Shown here one piece after another: positions 1-5,058 of a DNA stretch of 9,237 bases (positions are counted from its first letter, which is position 1; each line of letters opens with the position of its first letter). The stretch comes from a bacterium (lineage in GTDB: Bacteria > Cyanobacteriota > Vampirovibrionia > Gastranaerophilales > Gastranaerophilaceae): contig JAFSWA010000097.1 of NCBI GenBank assembly GCA_017444705.1, forward strand, positions 1-9,237, written 5' to 3'. A program made the position numbers and the translations under genes. The notes under the pieces are model-generated. The model saw nothing but the letters and a program-made list of their open reading frames with translations, ran no database searches and was not told the DNA's origin.

Positions 1-17
1 AACTTTTTCAAAAAGTT
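1..17. repeat. AT-rich palindrome at window edge
   Basis: AACTTTTT (1-8) and AAAAAGTT (10-17) are inverted copies around one base. The arm may extend beyond the left edge, because TTTCC follows on the right and its partner would lie outside the window. It could be part of a terminator or a dispersed repeat; neither can be decided from this fragment. Confidence 0.4.
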
Positions 18-27
18 TCCTCCGTCC

Positions 28-183
28 GAGCAGGACAAAATAATTTTTGGTTAATTTAAAATAGATTCTGAAAATAGTTAAATCAAGTACAGTTTCCACG
101 TTTTATGTTTCAGAATGACGTGGTTTATTTTCATGTCATTATTGTACATGTTTACCTTCCCCAGTTTGAGCAGGACAAAATAA
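28..183 (+). repeat. 16-bp direct repeat pair, GAGCAGGACAAAATAA
   Basis: GAGCAGGACAAAATAA occurs exactly at 28-43 and again at 168-183, 140 bp apart, each preceded by a pyrimidine-rich stretch (TTTCCTCCGTCC and TTTACCTTCCCCAGTTT). In the first copy GTCC (24-27) can pair with GGAC (33-36) around GAGCA. In the second copy the left side is GTTT, which could still pair as RNA through G-U wobbles. The rest of 1-232 is AT-rich and holds no gene I can support. This may be a remnant of a dispersed repeat; function unknown. Confidence 0.5.
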
Positions 184-232
184 ATAAGCAAGGTCAGGCA
201 CTTGAACTGATAGATAATAATTTATTTCTGTT

Positions 233-1528
233 TTATTTTTCTTCTGTCATAGAAATTCTTTCTTTGTTAACTGAAACGGTAAATGCGTTTGAAATTGCGA
301 TTCCGCCTTTTATTGATGGATTGTTAACTATATTTCCGTCAACATACATTACGCTTGAACCCCCTCCGTCGAGGTTCATTGCCTCAACACAACCGATTTC
401 TTTCATAAAATAAGCCAACTCAGTTAAAGTCATTCCTACTGATGATTCTTCTCTGCCGTCAACAGTAATCAAAACAAGGTTTTTATCTTGTGTTATCCCG
501 ACTGCGGTTCTTGGGTTTCTGCCTGTTATGGAATTTAGTTTTTGCTCTTTTACATCAACAAATATCTCTCCGTTTTTGATTAAATAAGGTCCGCCGCTGA
601 TTATGTGTTTTACTCCGTCCCAATTCGGGTTTGTATTGAGTTTTACGTTAACATTTTTTTGTGCTGCAAGTTCCGTTAATTTATCTTTCGGCCCGACAAT
701 TACATACCCGTTATCAGGGATTTGCAATCTGTTTGTTGAAAATTCAATAACTTGATTATCTTTAATAGCAACTTGCATACCATATTGAGGTGATGGCGGA
801 GCATATTCTCCCCATTCTCTTGTATAAATCAAAACGTATGTAGAGAGCATCCTCGGCTGATTTATATTGTCAATTTTTAACGTGTAATCTTTGTTTTGTG
901 CAACTGCGTTTAATTCAACTCTCTCAATTTTTAACTCATCTTCAAAAATACCCATAGCCACTCTGTTATACATAGGACCTGTTAATAATTTTCCGTCTAT
1001 CATCAAAGACCCGAGAGGGATACCGCTTTGCGGTTTGAAAAAACTTCCGTTTATTGCGATGATAGAATTATTTTCTTGTGCGATTTTTCTGATGTTGGAT
1101 TTTGAACTTAAAGTATCTTGTTTGGCTAATGCCGGAGAAAAGTTAATATTAGGATTTATAGTTTTATTTACTTCAACTACATTTATTCTTACGGGACGAT
1201 TATTAATGTATTTTGTTACGCTGATATGTTTTATTCCCTCATCAATAGTTTTTATTTTGCCGTATTTATAACGATTTCTTACTCCCGCTTCCCATTTTTT
1301 CGATTCTTGTGCTATATCAATTTTGGGTTTTGGCGGCTCTTTTATTTTTTTCTTATCCAAAATCAGATTTGAATTTTTGATTTGCTTTACTTTATATTCT
1401 GCGGAGTTAACCTTATTTATCATAAATAAATTCTGTGTGGAAAATACGGAAATTAACAATATTAAAATCAAGGAATCTTTGATGCCCTCATTTGATTTTG
1501 TTAAATTTTGATTTAATACCCGCTGCAT
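233..1528 (-). CDS. exported phosphodiester glycosidase (NAGPA/DUF2233) family protein
   Basis: A 431-aa protein of the NAGPA fold, named after mammalian N-acetylglucosamine-1-phosphodiester alpha-N-acetylglucosaminidase. Family members cleave sugar phosphodiesters; bacterial ones are often linked to exopolysaccharide or cell-envelope sugars, and the substrate here is unknown. Residues 19-30 are hydrophobic after a basic N-terminus and NSA-E near 41-44 is a plausible cleavage point, so it is probably exported or membrane-anchored. A charged, Lys/Pro-rich linker (about 45-90) precedes the domain. Family landmarks: AINGSFF (158-164), GGPYL (312-316), GRNPRTAVG (336-344), VDGRE (356-360) and the near-C-terminal NLDGGGSS (385-392). 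ATG start is supported by AAAAGG six bases upstream (1535-1540 on the complementary strand). It is divergent from rsmI across a palindrome-rich control region; one palindrome overlaps its likely promoter. Family call is strong, substrate unassigned. Confidence 0.9.
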   Translation of the reverse strand: MQRVLNQNLTKSNEGIKDSLILILLISVFSTQNLFMINKVNSAEYKVKQIKNSNLILDKKKIKEPPKPKIDIAQESKKWEAGVRNRYKYGKIKTIDEGIKHISVTKYINNRPVRINVVEVNKTINPNINFSPALAKQDTLSSKSNIRKIAQENNSIIAINGSFFKPQSGIPLGSLMIDGKLLTGPMYNRVAMGIFEDELKIERVELNAVAQNKDYTLKIDNINQPRMLSTYVLIYTREWGEYAPPSPQYGMQVAIKDNQVIEFSTNRLQIPDNGYVIVGPKDKLTELAAQKNVNVKLNTNPNWDGVKHIISGGPYLIKNGEIFVDVKEQKLNSITGRNPRTAVGITQDKNLVLITVDGREESSVGMTLTELAYFMKEIGCVEAMNLDGGGSSVMYVDGNIVNNPSIKGGIAISNAFTVSVNKERISMTEEK

Positions 1529-1540
1529 AGAAAACCTTTT

Positions 1541-1556
1541 TATTACATTTGTAATA
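1541..1556. promoter_or_regulatory. operator-like palindrome A (TATTACA-TT-TGTAATA)
   Basis: Perfect 7+2+7 dyad containing the core TACATTTGTA. TACAnnTGTA is the core of operators bound by BlaI/MecI/CopY-family winged-helix repressors. The site overlaps the downstream half of the putative -10 box (1553-1558) and the expected start site (about 1546) of the leftward glycosidase gene, the classical position for a repressor. The dyad is directly visible; the regulator family is inference, and no such regulator gene lies in the window. Confidence 0.65.
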
Positions 1557-1561
1557 TATCA
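1553..1561 (-). promoter_or_regulatory. extended -10 promoter for the glycosidase gene
   Basis: Reading leftward the sequence is TGA-TATATT, an extended -10 (TGnTATAAT-like, one mismatch in the hexamer). No good -35 is visible at 17 bp. The expected start near 1546 would give an 18-nt leader containing the AAAAGG ribosome-binding site. Operator palindrome A overlaps it. Confidence 0.5.
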
Positions 1562-1605
1562 TCTATATATATAAAAACATTGAGACCGCTTGAATTTACG
1601 TATTT

Positions 1606-1621
1606 TGCTACTTTTGTAATA
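1606..1621. promoter_or_regulatory. degenerate operator-like site C
   Basis: TACTTTTGTA (1609-1618) matches the TACAnnTGTA core except for one base, and the right arm TGTAATA is intact while the left arm is poor. Its centre is 33 bp from palindrome B and 65 bp from palindrome A, near three and six helical turns. It could be an auxiliary half-site or chance in AT-rich DNA. Confidence 0.35.
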
Positions 1622-1636
1622 AAACTAAATATAGTA

Positions 1637-1656
1637 TTTATTACACTTGTAATAAA
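1637..1656. promoter_or_regulatory. operator-like palindrome B (9+2+9 dyad)
   Basis: TTTATTACACTTGTAATAAA is a perfect 9+2+9 inverted repeat around CT, sharing the ATTACAnnTGTAAT core with palindrome A. It lies just upstream of the putative rsmI promoter, centred about 49 bp before its expected start site. It could bind the same regulator as site A and control rsmI, or help to repress the divergent gene by looping or cooperative binding. Recurrence of the same core in both palindromes makes chance unlikely. Confidence 0.65.
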
Positions 1657-1680
1657 ATTTCTGTTGCATTTTGAAAAATA

Positions 1681-1689
1681 TGATATAAT
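1681..1689 (+). promoter_or_regulatory. extended -10 promoter for rsmI
   Basis: TGA-TATAAT is a perfect extended -10 box (hexamer 1684-1689). A -35 is weak: TTGCAT at 1664-1669 is only 14 bp away. Transcription would start near 1696, giving a leader of about 18 nt, the same length as deduced for the divergent gene. Confidence 0.6.
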
Positions 1690-1713
1690 TTAAAGATGAG
1701 GTAAATATAAATT

Positions 1714-2529
1714 ATGGGAAAAGGACAATTTTATACGGTTGCAACACCTATCGGGAATTTATCCGATATTACAAAAAGAGCGGTTGAAACACTTAATAAT
1801 GCCGATATTATTGCATGCGAGGATAAAAGGGTAAGTGCGGTACTATTGTCGTCTTTAAATATAAAAAAACCCCTTATGGTATATCAAAAACACAATGAGC
1901 AGGAAGCTTCGGAAAAAATATCAGATTATATTAACAAAGGTAAAACAGTTGCCTTAATTAGCGATGCCGGTCAACCATGTATTTCTGACCCGGGTAAGAT
2001 AATTGTAAAAAAACTCTATGAAAAAGGGATTAAAACCACAAATATAACCGGAGCATGTGCAATAACAACACTTCTTGCAAGTGTACCGAGAGATGATGAA
2101 ATCTTTTGTTTCAGCGGATTTTTACCTCGCTCAAAGAATGAACAAGCTTCACTGTTTGAAAAATTCTCTGATACAGATTTGGTATTTTACGAATCTCCTA
2201 ACAGATTAATTGAAACACTTGAAAATATAATTGAAAAAAGGGGTTCCGAACAAAAAATTGCAATAGGACGAGAATTGACAAAAAAGTTTGAAGAGATTAA
2301 ATTCGATACAGTTCAAAATGTTTTAGACTATTATAAAGAAAATACGCTAAAAGGAGAAATAGTCGGGATTTTGTATAAAACCGTTTCTCAAAATAGGCAA
2401 AATTATGATGATGAAATAAAAAAACTCTTAAAGGAAGGATATACGGCAAAGGACATTTCTTTAATAATTTCCCTTTTGTGCAAGGCAAATAAAAAAGACA
2501 TTTATAAAAGAGTTAACGAGGTTAAGTAA
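1714..2529 (+). CDS. rsmI: 16S rRNA (cytidine(1402)-2'-O)-methyltransferase RsmI
   Basis: RsmI 2'-O-methylates C1402 in the decoding centre of 16S rRNA using S-adenosylmethionine; with RsmH it makes m4Cm1402, which tunes decoding fidelity. The 271-aa protein is near the usual family length and has the tetrapyrrole-methylase fold: TPIGNL (11-16), CEDKR (35-39), SDAGQP (83-88), ISDPG (90-94), FYESPNR (158-164) and RELTKKFEE (186-194), followed by a small helical C-terminal domain (about 232-270). Compared with the family consensus as I recall it, SDAGTP has become SDAGQP and the PGPSA-type loop reads ITGACA (111-116). ATG start lies 12 nt after GAGG (1698-1701), a long spacing, but the residues match the family N-terminus. 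It sits alone, divergent from the glycosidase gene and convergent with the flavoprotein gene. Confidence 0.95.
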   Translation: MGKGQFYTVATPIGNLSDITKRAVETLNNADIIACEDKRVSAVLLSSLNIKKPLMVYQKHNEQEASEKISDYINKGKTVALISDAGQPCISDPGKIIVKKLYEKGIKTTNITGACAITTLLASVPRDDEIFCFSGFLPRSKNEQASLFEKFSDTDLVFYESPNRLIETLENIIEKRGSEQKIAIGRELTKKFEEIKFDTVQNVLDYYKENTLKGEIVGILYKTVSQNRQNYDDEIKKLLKEGYTAKDISLIISLLCKANKKDIYKRVNEVK

Positions 2530-2532
2530 CAA

Positions 2533-3879
2533 TTATTTATTTGCTTTATTAAAGATTATCTGAGCGGCGGAAAGCAAAGGGTCAATTGTCGGAGAATATG
2601 GCGGGGCATAGGGTAAATCCAAATTCAAAAGGTCAAAAACCGTACCTTTTGTTTGTAAAAGTGCAGCAATTGAGTTTATTCTTTGAATAGCATCACCGCA
2701 GCCAATTGCCTGTGCTCCGAGGATTTTTCCGTTATCTTTACAAGCAACAATTTTTACTGTAATACTTTTTGCGTTAGGCATAAAAGATACAATATCCTCT
2801 TTTGTAACAGTTGCTGTTATTATGTTTTGACAATTCTTTTCCGCTTCTTTTTGAGTTAATCCGGTCATAGCCACAGTAAAATCAAAATATCTTGTAACCG
2901 CACTGCCTAAAATACCTTCAAACGGTTCTTTCTTTCCGCTCAATGTTAAGGCTGCCGTTCTTCCCTCTTTGTTTGCGGTTGAACCCATAGGTATCCATGC
3001 GGGTTTTTGGGTTATTACATTAGTTTTTTCGGCACAGTCACCGACGGCATAGATATCAGAGTCTGAGGTTTGCATTAGAGAATTAACTTTTATGGTATTT
3101 TTAATCCCCAATTCTAATCCGGAAGCTCTTGCAAGCTCACTGTTCGGACGCACTCCCGCACAAATTACGACAAAATCGGATTCTAATTCGTTACCTTTCT
3201 GTGTCAGGATTTTTTTTGCAATTCCGTTTTCAAGCACAAATTCCACTACTCCGTCTGAGGTAATAATATTAACATTTTCCTTTTCTTTTTTAAGAATATG
3301 AGCTTTTATTAATTCAGCAATTTCAAAATCAAAAACAGGAAGAATTTGCGGTGAAAATTCAATAAGATTAACTTTTAATCCGTTTTTTACAAAAGCTTCC
3401 ATAAGCTCGATTCCGATATAACCGCCGCCAACAATAGTTGCTGTTTTTGAAGTAAGCATAATTTCTCTTATATTTTTTGCATCTTCAAGTGTTCTGAGTG
3501 AAAAAACATTTTTTGCCTTTACATTTTTTATCGGCGGTGTAATAGGAGTTGCACCTGTTGCAATTACGAGTTTGTCATATTTTACAACCAAATGATTGTC
3601 TTTATTCGTAACTCTGATTTTCTTTTCCCTGCGTATAATTTCCGTAACTTTGTGTTTTAAAAAGACTTTTATCCCGTTTTTTTCAAATTCTTCCGGAGTT
3701 CTTGCAATTAAATCTTCGTATTTTACCATACCCTCAATAAAATATGGCATTCCGCAAGCGGAATATGAGATATGGTCATCTTCCGTATAAATTTCTATTT
3801 CAAAATTCGGGTTATCTCTTTTTAATTTTGCCGCACATTTTGAGCCGGCAGCAACTGCACCTATTATTACAATTTTCAT
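2533..3879 (-). CDS. FAD-dependent pyridine nucleotide-disulfide oxidoreductase, CoA-disulfide reductase-like
   Basis: A 448-aa flavoprotein of the single-cysteine branch that includes CoA-disulfide reductase, NADH oxidase/peroxidase and NADH-dependent persulfide reductase. It probably uses NAD(P)H to reduce a low-molecular-weight disulfide, persulfide or oxygen in the cytoplasm. Visible: FAD-binding IGAVAAG (6-12); active-site SYSACGMPY (38-46) with lone redox Cys42; ATGATP (107-112); NAD-binding VGGGYIGIE (150-158); second FAD motif YAVGDCAE (277-284); dimerisation-domain YFDFTVAMTGLT (331-342) and DLPYAPPYSPTIDP (421-434), the Tyr-containing signature typical of CoA-disulfide reductases. 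No C-terminal rhodanese domain is present. AAGGAG (complement of 3886-3891) six bases before the ATG fixes the start. It lies 56 bp downstream of the ABC ATPase gene on the same strand, so the two may be co-transcribed. Exact substrate cannot be read from sequence. Confidence 0.88.
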   Translation of the reverse strand: MKIVIIGAVAAGSKCAAKLKRDNPNFEIEIYTEDDHISYSACGMPYFIEGMVKYEDLIARTPEEFEKNGIKVFLKHKVTEIIRREKKIRVTNKDNHLVVKYDKLVIATGATPITPPIKNVKAKNVFSLRTLEDAKNIREIMLTSKTATIVGGGYIGIELMEAFVKNGLKVNLIEFSPQILPVFDFEIAELIKAHILKKEKENVNIITSDGVVEFVLENGIAKKILTQKGNELESDFVVICAGVRPNSELARASGLELGIKNTIKVNSLMQTSDSDIYAVGDCAEKTNVITQKPAWIPMGSTANKEGRTAALTLSGKKEPFEGILGSAVTRYFDFTVAMTGLTQKEAEKNCQNIITATVTKEDIVSFMPNAKSITVKIVACKDNGKILGAQAIGCGDAIQRINSIAALLQTKGTVFDLLNLDLPYAPPYSPTIDPLLSAAQIIFNKANK

Positions 3880-3935
3880 ATATTACTCCTTTTATTAACG
3901 TAAATTTGCGGGTATTTTTTATAAAAAATTGTTTA

Positions 3936-4889
3936 TTAATCTTTTACAAAACATTTAATAATGTGATTTTCTCCGACTTTTTTTGAGTTTGGAAAATTTT
4001 TATGGCATTCGTTTATTGCATATTTGCATCTCGGATTAAAACTGCATCCGATAATATTTTCATAAATTGATGGAGGTTGCCCCTCAATTGAGGTTATAGT
4101 GTTTGTTTCAAAATTGGGAAGTGAATTTATTAATGCTTCCGTATAAGGATGCTTAGGATTTTTTATTAGTTCTTTTGTCGGAGCATTTTCAACAATATGT
4201 CCGCAATACATTACCGCACAGTTTTGCGAATAATTCGCAACAAGTCCCAAATCGTGCGAAATAAGAAGAATTGAGGTATTAATCTCTTTTTTTATTTCTT
4301 CAAGTAAATCCATTATTTGAAGTTGAATTGTAGAATCAAGTGCAGTTGTCGGCTCATCCGCAATAATCAGTTGAGCGTTTGCCGCAAGAGCCATAGATAT
4401 AATAACCCGTTGTTTCATTCCGCCGGAAAATTCGTGAGGGTATGCGTTTAGCCTGTTTTTTGCATTGGGAATCTTTACCATATCAAAAAGTTCGATAATC
4501 CTTTTGTCTGCGGAATCTCCTCTTAAATCAGAGTTCATTTCAACAACTTCTTTTACCTGTTCTTTGACAGTAAATAGCGGATTTAGACTTGTCATAGGGT
4601 CTTGCGGAATGAGAGAAATCTTTCTGCCTCTGATTTTTTGCAGCTCTTTTTGCGGTAATTCAAGCAGATTTTGCCCGTTAAAAAATATTTTTCCCGATGT
4701 AATTTTTGCATCTTTTGGCAAAAGATTTATTATACTCATTGCCGTCATTGATTTCCCGCAACCTGATTCGCCGACTATGGCAAAAGTTTCCCCTTGTTGT
4801 ATGCTAAAATCCACATTATAAAGTACCTGATAAAATTTGTTTTTTATCTGAAACCCGAGATTTAATTTTTCTGTTTTTAAAATTTCCAT
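3936..4889 (-). CDS. dppD: dipeptide/oligopeptide ABC transporter ATP-binding protein (DppD/OppD type)
   Basis: ATPase subunit of a peptide (or, in some relatives, nickel) importer, working with two permeases, usually a second ATPase (DppF/OppF) and a substrate-binding protein. The 317 aa show Walker A GESGCGKS (40-47), Q-loop IPQDP (94-98), signature FSGGMKQR (154-161), Walker B LIIADEP (174-180), D-loop ALD (183-185) and H-loop His212. The oligo_HPY C-terminal segment follows (NPKHPYTEAL, 244-253). Four cysteines (282, 288, 295, 313) are arranged C-x5-C-x6-C-x17-C, matching the [4Fe-4S]-binding tail described for DppD-type ATPases. The start matches the family N-terminus but has no Shine-Dalgarno; TATAAT ends seven bases before it, suggesting a leaderless mRNA. 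No permease, partner ATPase or binding protein is adjacent. The flavoprotein gene follows on the same strand. OppD and DppD cannot be separated here. Confidence 0.9.
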   Translation of the reverse strand: MEILKTEKLNLGFQIKNKFYQVLYNVDFSIQQGETFAIVGESGCGKSMTAMSIINLLPKDAKITSGKIFFNGQNLLELPQKELQKIRGRKISLIPQDPMTSLNPLFTVKEQVKEVVEMNSDLRGDSADKRIIELFDMVKIPNAKNRLNAYPHEFSGGMKQRVIISMALAANAQLIIADEPTTALDSTIQLQIMDLLEEIKKEINTSILLISHDLGLVANYSQNCAVMYCGHIVENAPTKELIKNPKHPYTEALINSLPNFETNTITSIEGQPPSIYENIIGCSFNPRCKYAINECHKNFPNSKKVGENHIIKCFVKD

Positions 4890-4896
4890 TATTGTT

Positions 4897-4902
4897 ATTA
4901 TA
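4897..4902 (-). promoter_or_regulatory. -10 box of dppD, predicting a leaderless mRNA
   Basis: Reading leftward, a perfect TATAAT is followed by AACAATA and then the dppD ATG, so transcription would begin at or within a base or two of the start codon. No ribosome-binding site exists in this space. The -35 position reads TATTAT, a poor match, within an AT tract. Confidence 0.45.
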
Positions 4903-4968
4903 CATTATTTTTTTAAAAAATAATATAGTAAAATGCGGATAAAGCATGCATATATTTTAAATTTTTTT

Positions 4969-4974
4969 TATAAT
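4969..4974 (+). promoter_or_regulatory. possible upstream secA -10 box
   Basis: A perfect TATAAT with no convincing -35 (ATGCAT at 17 bp). It would give secA a leader of roughly 80 nt. Chance occurrence is quite possible in such AT-rich DNA. Confidence 0.25.
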
Positions 4975-5017
4975 AAAAGGTTCAAATAGAACAAATATTT
5001 TATTTTTATTTATTTTA

Positions 5018-5026
5018 TGATAAAAT
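5018..5026 (+). promoter_or_regulatory. extended -10 promoter for secA
   Basis: TGA-TAAAAT has the same TGnTA-rich form as the extended -10 boxes at 1681 and 1561. Start near 5033 gives a leader of about 26 nt that contains AAGGGA (5044-5049), spaced well from the ATG at 5059. No -35 is evident. Confidence 0.4.
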
Positions 5027-5058
5027 TAAAGTAACCGGATATTAAGGGAATTAGGGAA

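Noticed and set aside
96..123. CCACGT...ACGTGG hairpin followed by T-rich sequence as a terminator
   Set aside because: Only a 6-bp stem with a 16-nt loop, and it would serve the plus strand, where no gene ends.
105..413. Rightward 102-aa ORF at the left edge
   Set aside because: Its 3' half is antisense to the conserved C-terminal NLDGGGSS region of the glycosidase gene, and its 5' half is low-complexity AT-rich sequence.
3914..3929. Perfect palindrome ATTTTTTATAAAAAAT between dppD and the flavoprotein gene
   Set aside because: Pure A/T; such palindromes are expected by chance in this composition, and no other evidence supports a site.
3880..4889. A complete peptide-transport operon
   Set aside because: Only one ATPase gene is present; no permease, binding protein or second ATPase is adjacent in the window.
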